24,110 nt of DNA, from NCBI RefSeq assembly GCF_003477525.1, contig NZ_QUDO01000057.1, positions 1 to 24,110 of the forward strand, written 5' to 3'. Position numbers and translations under genes: made by a program. Source of the stretch: Ruminococcus sp. AF41-9. GTDB lineage: Bacteria; Bacillota; Clostridia; Lachnospirales; Lachnospiraceae. Of this stretch, positions 8,020-15,222 are shown piece after piece (the first letter of the stretch is position 1; every line of letters starts with the position of its first letter). Under the pieces are notes generated by a model, which had not been told where the DNA came from, searched no databases, and saw nothing but the letters and a program-made list of their open reading frames with translations.

Positions 8020-8036
8020 CCTTATGCGCAAAAGGT
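8020..8036 (+). promoter_or_regulatory. Probable LacI operator O2, downstream of the -10 box
   Basis: CCTTATGCGCAAAAGG is a near-perfect palindrome (CCTTWTGCGCAWAAGG) with the central GCGC common in LacI-family operators. It lies 16-32 bases after the -10 box, where repressor binding would block initiation. Confidence 0.65.
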
Positions 8037-8073
8037 AAAAAGAAACAGTTAAAAAAATGACGAGGTGACGAAA

Positions 8074-9360
8074 ATGAAGAAAAAAGTATTTGCAACACTT
8101 TTAGCAGTATCTATGATCGCATCAATGGTTCCGGCAGCAGTATCCGTACAGGCAGCAGACGGTGACAGTATTCGTCTTGTAAACGGTAAGATCGAAGTTG
8201 ACGCTCAGTTAAAGAAATTAGCTGAGATGTATGAGAAAGAAACAGGAACTAAAGTAGAAATCGAATCCATGGGCGGCGGAATCGATATCCAGGGTACTCT
8301 GAAAGGATACTATCAGTCAGATAACATGCCTGATATCTTCGTAAATGGTAGTGGAGCAGACTTTGCTAACTGGACAGATATGTTAGTAGATATGAGCGAT
8401 CAGGAATGGGCTTCTGATACAGATGCAGCTTATGTTGATGAGAGCCAGGGTACAATCGGTTTCCCATATACAACAGAAGCAATCGGTCTTGCATATAACA
8501 AAGACATCCTTGACAAAGCAGGAATTGATCCTTCCACATTAACAAGTCCGGATGCAATCAAAGAAGCATTTGAGACAATCGATTCCAAGAAAGATGAACT
8601 TGGTCTGACAGCAGTTGTCGGATATGGCGCAGAACCGGTTAATCTTTACTGGTCAACCGGTAACCATTTATTTGGTACATATCTGGATGAAGGTCTTGAC
8701 AGAGATGACACTACTTACATTGACATGCTCAATGATGGCGGTAAACTTGACGAAGACCGTTTCACAGATTTCGCTAACTTTGTAGGTCTTCTGAACCAGT
8801 ATTCAGATCCTGCGCTCCTTGTTTCCGGTACATATGATCAGCAGATTCTGAACTTCTCATCCGGTAAATATGCATTTGTTACACAGGGATCTTGGATCGG
8901 TGCAACAATGGTTGGTGATGACGCTGACGCTTACAAAGAAGCTGGTAACTTCGAAGTTGGTATGATCCCGTACGCATTCGAAGATGGACAGGATACAATC
9001 CTTACAAGCTCCCCATCCTGGTGGTCCGTATACAAAGATGGTAATGTAGAAGCAGCAGAAGCATTCCTTCAGTGGCTGACAACAGACGAAGCTCAGGAAG
9101 TCCTCGTAAAAGAAGCTGGATTCGTAAGCCCATTCAAATCCTGCACAATCGTAGGCGAAGATCCGTTTGCTCAGACAATTACTGATTATCAGAAAGCAGG
9201 AAAGACATCCGCATGGCACTGGTCAATTCCAGGTTTCAAAGAAGGTATCGCACAGAACTATACAGGTCAGGTATTTGCTGACTATGCATCTGGAAGCCTT
9301 GATGAAGCTGGATTTGTAAAGACAATGCAGCAGGTTCTTGAAAGTGCATATGCAAACTAA
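8074..9360 (+). CDS. Sugar ABC transporter substrate-binding protein (CUT1, family 1)
   Basis: This 428-residue extracellular binding protein delivers an oligosaccharide, probably an alpha-glucoside, to the two permeases encoded next. The signal peptide MKKKVFATLLAVSMIASMVP... ends VQA at residue 27, followed by ADGDS. Family 1 hallmarks are the AEMYEKETGTKVEIES opening strand-helix, the NGSGADFANWTDM stretch and the AEAFLQWLTTDEAQEVL helix. The ATG at 8074 is chosen because AGGTG lies six bases before it. A GTG at 8065 is part of that site. Oddly, there is no lipobox cysteine: the only Cys is in SPFKSC near residue 357. Gram-positive binding proteins are normally lipoproteins, so this one may be released or held by the permeases. 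The LacI operators overlap its promoter region. Confidence 0.88.
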   Translation: MKKKVFATLLAVSMIASMVPAAVSVQAADGDSIRLVNGKIEVDAQLKKLAEMYEKETGTKVEIESMGGGIDIQGTLKGYYQSDNMPDIFVNGSGADFANWTDMLVDMSDQEWASDTDAAYVDESQGTIGFPYTTEAIGLAYNKDILDKAGIDPSTLTSPDAIKEAFETIDSKKDELGLTAVVGYGAEPVNLYWSTGNHLFGTYLDEGLDRDDTTYIDMLNDGGKLDEDRFTDFANFVGLLNQYSDPALLVSGTYDQQILNFSSGKYAFVTQGSWIGATMVGDDADAYKEAGNFEVGMIPYAFEDGQDTILTSSPSWWSVYKDGNVEAAEAFLQWLTTDEAQEVLVKEAGFVSPFKSCTIVGEDPFAQTITDYQKAGKTSAWHWSIPGFKEGIAQNYTGQVFADYASGSLDEAGFVKTMQQVLESAYAN

Positions 9361-9374
9361 TAATTGATATCTGA

Positions 9375-9408
9375 TGGGCGGCGCTTATGTTGCCGCCCAC
9401 TTTTATTT
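9375..9408 (+). terminator. GC-rich hairpin after the binding-protein gene (leaky terminator)
   Basis: TGGGCGGC (9375-9382) pairs with GCCGCCCA (9392-9399), followed by CTTTTATTT. It lies inside the importer operon, so it probably lets only part of the transcripts reach the permeases, giving an excess of binding protein. Confidence 0.7.
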
Positions 9409-9460
9409 GCGCTGCATACCTGAGTAAAGGTCCGACAGACCTTTACCCAGGTACGCAAAA
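9406..9460 (+). repeat. Second long hairpin between binding protein and permease
   Basis: GTAAAGGTC (9424-9432) pairs perfectly with GACCTTTAC (9438-9446). ACCTG (9418-9422) pairs with CAGGT (9448-9452), and TTTGCG with CGCAAA closes the base. There is no T-run after it, so it is more likely an mRNA-stabilising or REP-like element than a terminator. Confidence 0.6.
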
Positions 9461-9518
9461 AAGTCTAAGACGCATTGATTTTTGCTTTGAAATAAGAAAT
9501 AGGAAGGATGAAGGCAAA

Positions 9519-10571
9519 ATGAATACAAACAGTGCTAGTAAAAAAGCAATTTCCATGGTATGCCTGATCGCCGGTATTATTTTACTGGCAGTAGCATTGA
9601 TTCAGGATATTTCCGGAAGCGGAGCTGGCTGGAGAGGTCCGGCGCTGATCATCGGTGCAATTGGCATCTTACTGGGAATGTATTTATTCCCAACATTAAA
9701 ACATCACAGAAGCATCGTTAACTTTATATTTGTATTTCCGTTGTTATTTACATTTGTAGTAACAGTTATTATTCCATTATGCCTTGGTGTATTCTATTCC
9801 TTTACAGACTGGAATGGAATCAAGATGACAGGATTTATAGGATTTGCAAACTATAAGGCAATGTTCAGTGAACCAAGTTTCCTCTGGTCACTGATCATCA
9901 CAATTCTGTTTGTAGTTCTGAATATGGTTCTGGTAAATGTAGTAGCGTTTATGCTTGCATTACTCTGTACCTCTAAGATTAAGGGACTCTCATTCTTCAG
10001 AGCTTCCTATTTCCTGCCAAACCTGATCGGCGGTATCGTACTTGGTTATGTATGGCAGTTCGTATTTAACAACGTACTGATCAAGATGACAAATAATATT
10101 TCACTTCTGTCAAAGACAAACACAGCTATGATGGCTATCATCGTTGTTTATATCTGGCAGTATGCAGGTTATATCATGCTGATCTATATAACAGGTCTGA
10201 CACAGGTACCTAAAGATGTACTGGAAGCATCTCAGATCGATGGCGCAAATGCAGTTACAACATTATTTAAGATTAAGATTCCGATGATTGCAGCTACAAT
10301 TACAATCTGTACATTCCTTACCTTAACATCAGCATTCAAACAGTTCGATGTTAACATGGCTTTGACAAATGGTACAGGTTCTGTTGCAAGTTTCTTCGGA
10401 AACTATCTGACAAACGGTACTCAGATGCTGGCTCTGAATATTTATAATACAGCGATCTCCAAGAACAATTATGCACTTGGTCAGGCGAAAGCTATTCTGT
10501 TCTTCATTATCCTGGCTGCTGTATCTATTATTCAGGTTAGAATTTCCAATAAGAAGGAGGTTGAAATGTAA
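9519..10571 (+). CDS. Sugar ABC transporter permease 1 (CUT1, MalF-like)
   Basis: This 350-residue inner-membrane subunit forms the translocation channel with the next gene product. The permease core starts at about residue 66 and carries the ATPase-coupling EAA loop at about 233-254 (PKDVLEASQIDGANAVTTLF). About 60 extra N-terminal residues form two more predicted helices (about 11-29 and 41-57), so eight spans rather than the usual six are expected. The ATG at 9519 is preferred, with AGGAAGG 11 bases upstream. The open frame extends to 9387 but runs through the hairpin and lacks a ribosome site. The stop overlaps the next start by one base (TAATG), so the two permeases are translationally coupled. 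No ATPase gene is present; a shared MsmK-type ATPase elsewhere is expected. Confidence 0.88.
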   Translation: MNTNSASKKAISMVCLIAGIILLAVALIQDISGSGAGWRGPALIIGAIGILLGMYLFPTLKHHRSIVNFIFVFPLLFTFVVTVIIPLCLGVFYSFTDWNGIKMTGFIGFANYKAMFSEPSFLWSLIITILFVVLNMVLVNVVAFMLALLCTSKIKGLSFFRASYFLPNLIGGIVLGYVWQFVFNNVLIKMTNNISLLSKTNTAMMAIIVVYIWQYAGYIMLIYITGLTQVPKDVLEASQIDGANAVTTLFKIKIPMIAATITICTFLTLTSAFKQFDVNMALTNGTGSVASFFGNYLTNGTQMLALNIYNTAISKNNYALGQAKAILFFIILAAVSIIQVRISNKKEVEM

Positions 10572-11431
10572 TGGTTACGAAGAAAACTCCAAAGGTAGTG
10601 CTTACAGCTGTTGCGATTGTTATCGCAGCGTACATATTATCTCCTTTCTATCTGGTACTTATTAATACATTTAAGAATGCAAACGGTATTGTTGCAAACC
10701 CTGTAAGCTTTGCAGGTGCAAGCTTTGCACAGTTTAAGACAAATATTTCAAACGTTGTCAACAACTCTAACTTCAGTTTCTGGAGTGCATTCGGAACATC
10801 TGCGACCATTACAGTTGTTTCCCTTGTATTACTTGCTTTATTCGGCGGTATGGCTGCATGGGTTATCTGCCGTAACAAGACAAAATGGTCTACCGTTATT
10901 TACATGACATTCATCGCATCCATGACAATTCCTTTCCAGGTAGTTATGCTTCCTCTGGTTTCTACATTCCGTGATGTAGGTAAATTCCTCGGAATCAACA
11001 TGCTTCAGTCTATTCCTGGTATTGTATTTGCATACTGTGGATTCGGTGGTGCTATGACAGTATTTATCTTAACTGGTTTTATTAAAGGTATTCCGTATGA
11101 ACTGGAAGAAGCAGCAGCGATTGACGGATGTTCTCCTGAGGGAACTTTCTTCCGCATTATCCTTCCGCTTCTGAAACCGGTTATTGTTACTGTTACTATT
11201 CTGAATGGTATGTGGATCTGGAACGATTACCTTCTTCCTTCTCTGATGTTAGGACAGAATGGTAAGGTTAAGACTCTTCCGGTTGCTGTACAGGCGTTTG
11301 TTGGTTCTTATGTTAAGCAGTGGGATCTGATCCTTACTGCAGCACTCCTGGCAATGATTCCGATGATCATCGTATTCCTGCTTGCTCAGAAGCAGATTAT
11401 GAATGGTATGGTTGAGGGTGCTATTAAATAG
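10571..11431 (+). CDS. Sugar ABC transporter permease 2 (CUT1, MalG-like)
   Basis: This 286-residue membrane protein has six predicted helices and is the partner of the preceding permease. The EAA coupling loop is textbook (YELEEAAAIDGCSPEGTFFR, about 176-195, then IILPLLKP). An N-terminal YILSPFYLVLINTFKN segment at 21-36 is typical of MalG-type subunits. The start overlaps the previous stop by one base, and AAGGAGG lies ten bases upstream at 10554-10560. It completes an operon of binding protein, permease and permease that ends at the terminator near 11450. The substrate, probably an alpha-glucoside or maltodextrin-like oligosaccharide, is inferred from the nearby GH13 and LacI genes. Confidence 0.9.
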   Translation: MVTKKTPKVVLTAVAIVIAAYILSPFYLVLINTFKNANGIVANPVSFAGASFAQFKTNISNVVNNSNFSFWSAFGTSATITVVSLVLLALFGGMAAWVICRNKTKWSTVIYMTFIASMTIPFQVVMLPLVSTFRDVGKFLGINMLQSIPGIVFAYCGFGGAMTVFILTGFIKGIPYELEEAAAIDGCSPEGTFFRIILPLLKPVIVTVTILNGMWIWNDYLLPSLMLGQNGKVKTLPVAVQAFVGSYVKQWDLILTAALLAMIPMIIVFLLAQKQIMNGMVEGAIK

Positions 11432-11448
11432 GCTTGCAAATACTTTTT

Positions 11449-11494
11449 GAAAAGCTGTCGTTTTCCTCATTTATTGGGGACGGCAGCTTTTTTA
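11449..11494 (+). terminator. Intrinsic terminator of the importer operon
   Basis: AAAAGCTGTCGT pairs with ACGGCAGCTTTT with a single wobble pair around a loop of about 17 bases, followed by a run of T. It closes the sugar importer operon. Confidence 0.8.
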
Positions 11495-11591
11495 TGGCTT
11501 CAAAGGGAACGCGAAGAAAAATAAATTTACAGATATGGGCTTGAAATGTTGGGGCTTTTATAGTAATGTAGGTGATACAACGCTTAAGGCG

Positions 11592-11618
11592 AAGGCTGTC
11601 TCCGGACAGTCTGTTTTT
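11592..11618 (+). terminator. Small leader hairpin with T-run before the MATE gene (possible attenuator)
   Basis: AGGCTGTC (11592-11599), loop TCCG, then GACAGTCT (11604-11611), followed by GTTTTT. It ends about eight bases before the MATE ribosome site, so it could be an attenuator controlling entry into the gene. I did not find an alternative antiterminator fold. Confidence 0.4.
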
Positions 11619-11643
11619 ATGAAGAAGGATGAGGAAAAGTTTT

Positions 11644-13050
11644 ATGGAGAGGACGAAAGAAAGGTCATCGTTTCGTAAGAAGTTTATCGGTGACAGGAAG
11701 TTTTATATGATGGTTCTGGCTGTGGCTGTTCCGATTATGATTCAGAATGGAATCACGAATTTTGTAAGTCTGCTGGATAATATTATGATCGGGCGGATCG
11801 GTACGGAGCAGATGTCGGGGGCTTCCATTGTGAATCAGTTGATTTTTGTCTATAATCTGTGTATTTTCGGAGGGGTATCCGGAGCGGGTATTTTTACGGC
11901 GCAGTACTTTGGACAGAAGGATCATGAGGGTGTGAGACAGACATTCAGGTATAAGTTCTGGATGGCTGTGATGCTGACGATTGGGACGATTTTGCTGTTT
12001 CTGACTGTTGGAGAGGATCTGATCAGTATGTATCTCCAGGGAGAAGGTACTGCACAGCAGATCGCAGATACGCTTAAGTATGGAAAGCAGTATCTGGATA
12101 TTATGCTGTTGGGACTGCCGCCGTTTATGATGGTGCAGATTTATTCCAGTACTCTGAGAGAGTGCGGAGAGACTGTTCTGCCAATGAAAGCAGGAGTTGT
12201 GGCAATCTGTGTGAATCTGTTGTTTAATTACCTGTTGATCTATGGTGTGTTTTTCTTCCCAAGACTTGGTGTGAGAGGTGCGGCAATCGCAACTGTGCTG
12301 TCCCGTTATGTGGAGGCTGCAATTGTAATAGGCTGGACACACAGGCATACGGAGAAGAATGCATTTGCAAAGGGGTTGTACAATACGCTTAAGGTTCCTG
12401 CGAATCTGACAAAGAAGATTCTGGTTAAGGGTACACCGCTGTTGTTTAATGAGACTTTATGGGCTTCTGCCATGGCAATGCTGACACAGTGTTATTCGAT
12501 TCGAGGGCTGAATGTGGTTGCTTCGCTGAATATTTCCAATACCATCAACAATGTGTTTAATATTGTGTTTATTGCGCTGGGAGATTCTGTTGCGATTATT
12601 GTGGGACAGCTTCTGGGTGCGGGAGATATGAAGAAAGCGAGAGATACAGATAACAAGATGATCGCGTTCTCAGTGATGTGCTGTACCTGTGTGGCAATGG
12701 TGATGTTTGTTATGGCGCCGCTGTTTCCAATGCTTTACAATACCAATGATGAGGCAAGGGAGTTGGCGAAGTATCTGATTATGATCACAGCATTCTTTAT
12801 GCCCCAGAACGCTTTTTTGCATGCAACCTATTTTACTCTGCGTTCCGGTGGAAAGACGATTATTACGTTCCTGTTTGACAGTGTGTTTATCTGGTGCGTC
12901 AGTGTGCCGATCGCGTTTGTGCTGAGTCGTTATACAGGGATTCATGTGCTTGTGATTTATGTCTGTGTGCAGCTGGCGGATCTGATCAAGTGTGTGATTG
13001 GATTTGTTCTGGTTAAGAAGGGTGTCTGGTTACAGAATATTGTTTCGTAA
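11644..13050 (+). CDS. MATE-family multidrug/organic cation efflux transporter
   Basis: At about 468 residues with 12 predicted helices in two related halves, it has the normal size for multidrug and toxic compound extrusion exporters. These use a Na+ or H+ gradient to expel cationic compounds. Visible hallmarks are VPIMIQNGITNFVSLLDNIM with IGRIG in helix 1 and the following loop, and QYFGQKDHEGVRQTFRYK in the first cytosolic loop. The equivalent in the second half is GQLLGAGDMKKARDTDNKM. The ATG at 11644 is preferred, with AGGATGAGG nine bases upstream. An in-frame ATG at 11629 would add five residues but sits directly against its ribosome-site-like bases. It is a single-gene unit between the importer terminator and the riboswitch. 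The substrate cannot be read from the sequence. Confidence 0.88.
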   Translation: MERTKERSSFRKKFIGDRKFYMMVLAVAVPIMIQNGITNFVSLLDNIMIGRIGTEQMSGASIVNQLIFVYNLCIFGGVSGAGIFTAQYFGQKDHEGVRQTFRYKFWMAVMLTIGTILLFLTVGEDLISMYLQGEGTAQQIADTLKYGKQYLDIMLLGLPPFMMVQIYSSTLRECGETVLPMKAGVVAICVNLLFNYLLIYGVFFFPRLGVRGAAIATVLSRYVEAAIVIGWTHRHTEKNAFAKGLYNTLKVPANLTKKILVKGTPLLFNETLWASAMAMLTQCYSIRGLNVVASLNISNTINNVFNIVFIALGDSVAIIVGQLLGAGDMKKARDTDNKMIAFSVMCCTCVAMVMFVMAPLFPMLYNTNDEARELAKYLIMITAFFMPQNAFLHATYFTLRSGGKTIITFLFDSVFIWCVSVPIAFVLSRYTGIHVLVIYVCVQLADLIKCVIGFVLVKKGVWLQNIVS

Positions 13051-13102
13051 AGGAAGATACCAATATAAATGAAAAAAAGTATCAATAACAATGACATTTG
13101 GC

Positions 13103-13132
13103 TTGACTAACCGATATGCTATAGTGTATCAT
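13103..13132 (+). promoter_or_regulatory. Sigma-A promoter of the riboswitch/CDF transcript
   Basis: TTGACT (13103-13108) and TATCAT (13127-13132) are 18 bases apart. Transcription from here would start near 13139, about 80 bases before the aptamer. No other hexamer pair of similar quality lies between the MATE stop and the aptamer. Confidence 0.6.
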
Positions 13133-13215
13133 CAGTAAATGTCAGATAAAGACAGTAATTATTATTCTCTTTGCACTGCATTACATTCAATAACAGAATG
13201 CGAGATCAACAGTAC

Positions 13216-13316
13216 AAACTGAGCAGGCGATGCCCGAGAAAATCGAGGGCGTGGGGCCGGGCCGTGTAAGCGGCAGCAGATATGAAATTTACAGACATAT
13301 CTGTGGGACAGTGTAT
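13216..13316 (+). promoter_or_regulatory. NiCo (cobalt/nickel) riboswitch aptamer
   Basis: The conserved NiCo core is seen in order: ACTGAGCAGGC (13218-13228); a P2 hairpin ATGCCC/GGGCGT (13230-13235 with 13247-13252); CCGGGC (13257-13262); a P3 hairpin GCCG/CGGC (13261-13264 with 13271-13274); and GCAGCAGAT opening P4. P4 pairs CAGATATG (13277-13284) with CATATCTG (13296-13303). GGGACAG and the P1 return strand CAGT (13309-13312) close it. I recognise this from the family consensus and the crystallised Clostridium example, not from a search. These RNAs bind Co2+ or Ni2+ and usually control CDF-type exporters, exactly the gene that follows. The P1 helix is short here. Confidence 0.88.
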
Positions 13317-13342
13317 GTTCCGCAGGTGTGTCTTTTTGTTTT
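13294..13342 (+). terminator. Riboswitch-controlled intrinsic terminator
   Basis: A 17-base stem (13294-13310 with 13316-13332, five G-U pairs, loop GTGTA) is followed by TTTTTGTTTT. Its left arm uses the 3' strand of aptamer P4 and the conserved GGGACAG, so aptamer and terminator cannot form together. Metal binding should therefore prevent termination and turn on the exporter. Confidence 0.85.
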
Positions 13343-13658
13343 CTGGAAAGAGGGTTTCGGAAAGTTTTTCTGAAGGATAAAGAGATTTTTGGAAAAAATT
13401 TTCTGAGACATGCGCGCGTCCGAGATACAAAAAGACCCCGGGAAGACCGCACTTTGAGGAGACATGATCTGAAAATGAACTGAGAGAGCAGAGGTGTTCT
13501 GGAATTAGTATAATTCAGAGTGTAAATGTTCATGGATCATGAGGCAATGTATGTGACATAAGAAGAACCTGTAAATTCAAAGGTAAGTAGAAAAAAAGTG
13601 AAATGAAGAAGACTTAAGAGTACTTATTGTTTGAAATGAGATTAAGGAGGTCCTGGTT
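13343..13658 (+). other. Long untranslated leader between riboswitch terminator and CDF gene
   Basis: These roughly 316 bases hold no credible gene. A lone TATAAT (13509-13514) has no -35 partner. AAGGAGG at 13645-13651 is the CDF ribosome site, eight bases before the ATG. The leader is unusually long for this riboswitch class, where the gene normally follows the terminator closely. Confidence 0.5.
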
Positions 13659-14633
13659 ATGGAACAGACAAGAAAGATTAGTATGGCGGCAATGCCGACA
13701 CAGACAGACAGTAACACGATAACAAATCATATGACAACAAAGAAAGAGGAGCCGGCGTGGGAACACAAGGTGGCGATGAAGGTATCCGGCGTGAGTATCG
13801 CTGTGAATCTGCTGCTTTCCCTATTTAAATTACTTGCCGGAATTCTGGCACATTCAGGGGCTATGATTTCGGATGCAATTCATTCTGCATCAGATGTGGG
13901 AAGTACCTTTGTGGTAATTGTTGGTGTGAATTTATCCAGTAAGAAGTCGGATAAGGAGCATCAGTATGGACATGAACGAATGGAATGTGTATCTTCTATT
14001 ATCCTGTCCGGACTGCTTTTAGCTACAGGTATTGGAATCGGTATGAGTGGAATTGAGAACATTATCAAGAGTACTTCCGGTGAGAGTATTGCAATTCCGG
14101 GTACATTGGCATTGGTTGCAGCAGTTGTTTCTGTTGTGGCGAAAGAGTGGATGTTCTGGTATACCAGAGGCGCAGCGAAGAAGATTAATTCCGGTGCATT
14201 AATGGCGGATGCATGGCATCACCGTTCCGATGCAATGTCATCAGTTGGTGCTTTTATCGGTATTCTGGGAGCAAGACTTGGATTCCCGATTCTTGATCCG
14301 CTTGCCAGTGTGGCAATCTGTGTTCTGATCGTGAAGGCATCCGTGGAGATTTTCAAGGATGCAGTAGATAAGATGGTTGATCATTCCTGCGATGAGGCAA
14401 CAGAGGAGAGCATGAAGGAAGTGATTTCCAAAGTCAAAGGTGTAAAAGGAATTGACCTTCTTCAGACAAGACTTTTTGGCTCAAAGATATATGTAGATAT
14501 TGAAATTTCAGCAGAAGGAGATATTTCCCTGACGGAAGCTCATGATATTGCTGAGGCTGTTCATCATACGATTGAGAACAGTTTTAAAGATGTGAAACAC
14601 TGCATGGTGCATGTGAATCCGGTAAAGGCATAA
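13659..14633 (+). CDS. Cation diffusion facilitator (CDF) metal exporter, probably Co2+/Ni2+
   Basis: The 324-residue inner-membrane antiporter has six predicted helices plus a C-terminal cytoplasmic metal-sensing domain (about 240-324). The tetrahedral site residues are visible: H75xxxD79 in helix 2 (DAIHSASD) and H187xxxD191 in helix 5 (DAWHHRSD). The HxxxD form in both halves is typical of Zn/Co/Ni exporters, whereas Mn exporters carry DxxxD. The N-terminus has about 35 extra polar residues. The start at 13659 has AAGGAGG eight bases upstream. The upstream NiCo riboswitch points to cobalt or nickel as the main cargo and explains its control: high metal stabilises the aptamer and lets transcription continue. 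A terminator follows at 14678. Confidence 0.93.
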   Translation: MEQTRKISMAAMPTQTDSNTITNHMTTKKEEPAWEHKVAMKVSGVSIAVNLLLSLFKLLAGILAHSGAMISDAIHSASDVGSTFVVIVGVNLSSKKSDKEHQYGHERMECVSSIILSGLLLATGIGIGMSGIENIIKSTSGESIAIPGTLALVAAVVSVVAKEWMFWYTRGAAKKINSGALMADAWHHRSDAMSSVGAFIGILGARLGFPILDPLASVAICVLIVKASVEIFKDAVDKMVDHSCDEATEESMKEVISKVKGVKGIDLLQTRLFGSKIYVDIEISAEGDISLTEAHDIAEAVHHTIENSFKDVKHCMVHVNPVKA

Positions 14634-14677
14634 TTGTATGCAGGATTATTATCCTGAAAAATAAAAAAGTTAATGAG

Positions 14678-14740
14678 AAATCCCCATCAGTATTCTGGAT
14701 ATCAGGTAGAGTAGATGTGCAGAGTCTGGTGGGGATTTTA
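14678..14740 (+). terminator. Intrinsic terminator after the CDF gene
   Basis: AAATCCCCATCAG (14678-14690) pairs with CTGGTGGGGATTT (14726-14738) with one wobble pair, followed by T. A smaller hairpin CAGGAT-TATT-ATCCTG lies just before it at 14641-14656. Confidence 0.7.
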
Positions 14741-14873
14741 AATATAGCGAAGCGGATTGCGAATATCCGCTTGACATGACGTCAGACTGAATTCTCAGGA
14801 AATGTTTTTTGCCATGGCTTACAGCAATGCGGAAAAAGCCCAGAAAAAAGAAAAGACAGAAAAATAAAACAGG

Positions 14874-14915
14874 AAAATAAAGCAGGAGGATAAGGTTATT
14901 TTCCTGCTTTATTTT
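14874..14915. terminator. Bidirectional terminator-type hairpin
   Basis: AAAATAAAGCAGG (14874-14886) and CCTGCTTTATTTT (14903-14915) pair perfectly over 13 bases, with A-run and T-run on opposite sides. The 589-base gap 14634-15222 contains no credible gene. It also has a hairpin AAGCGGAT/ATCCGCTT at 14750-14772 and palindrome TGACGTCA at 14777-14784. Confidence 0.7.
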
Positions 14916-15074
14916 CAGATTATAGAAAGAGGGTGTTGCTCGATTATTAAGTTTTTGATAGTTGAGTGGCACTCTTTTTGAGTTCAGAAGGTTTACAGGG
15001 AACAGTGGAAGAGAAAATGAATGAAACCGGCTGAAAATGTGATGTTACTATGCATGAAGTGAACAGTGATAATG

Positions 15075-15086
15075 TGACATTTGTCA
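15075..15086. promoter_or_regulatory. Palindrome TGACATTTGTCA, possible operator
   Basis: This perfect 5+2+5 inverted repeat lies 25 bases before the -35 box of the ABC-2 exporter promoter. TGACATT recurs at 15098. No regulator gene is adjacent, so the role is unproven. Confidence 0.3.
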
Positions 15087-15110
15087 TGGCAGATTAGTGA
15101 CATTCTGCAC

Positions 15111-15139
15111 TTGGATGCAAGTGAGATTTTATATATAAT
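15111..15139 (+). promoter_or_regulatory. Sigma-A promoter of the ABC-2 exporter operon
   Basis: TTGGAT (15111-15116) and a perfect TATAAT (15134-15139) have 17 bases between them. It lies about 84 bases before the ATPase start. Confidence 0.7.
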
Positions 15140-15222
15140 AAAAGCATCAGAACAGATCATAAAAAATGTTATGAGAATGTAAAAGCGGCAGAAAAGCCGA
15201 CCGCTGTAAGGAGGAGAGAGAA

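Noticed and set aside
9387..9518. Longer N-terminus for permease 1
   Set aside because: It would translate through two hairpins and lacks a ribosome site; ATG 9519 gives a normal membrane N-terminus.
11665..12348. 227-codon minus-strand frame inside the MATE gene
   Set aside because: Antisense shadow of a conserved membrane protein; His/Gln-rich low-complexity translation with no start signals.
13162..13533. 123-codon minus-strand frame between MATE and CDF
   Set aside because: It is the complement of the riboswitch and leader, whose structure explains the sequence; no ribosome site.
15060..15085. TGAAC-N17-TGTC spacing resembling an ECF promoter before the ABC-2 operon
   Set aside because: No T-tract after AAC and no TATAGTGAAA follow-up; a good sigma-A promoter lies nearby, so this is probably chance.
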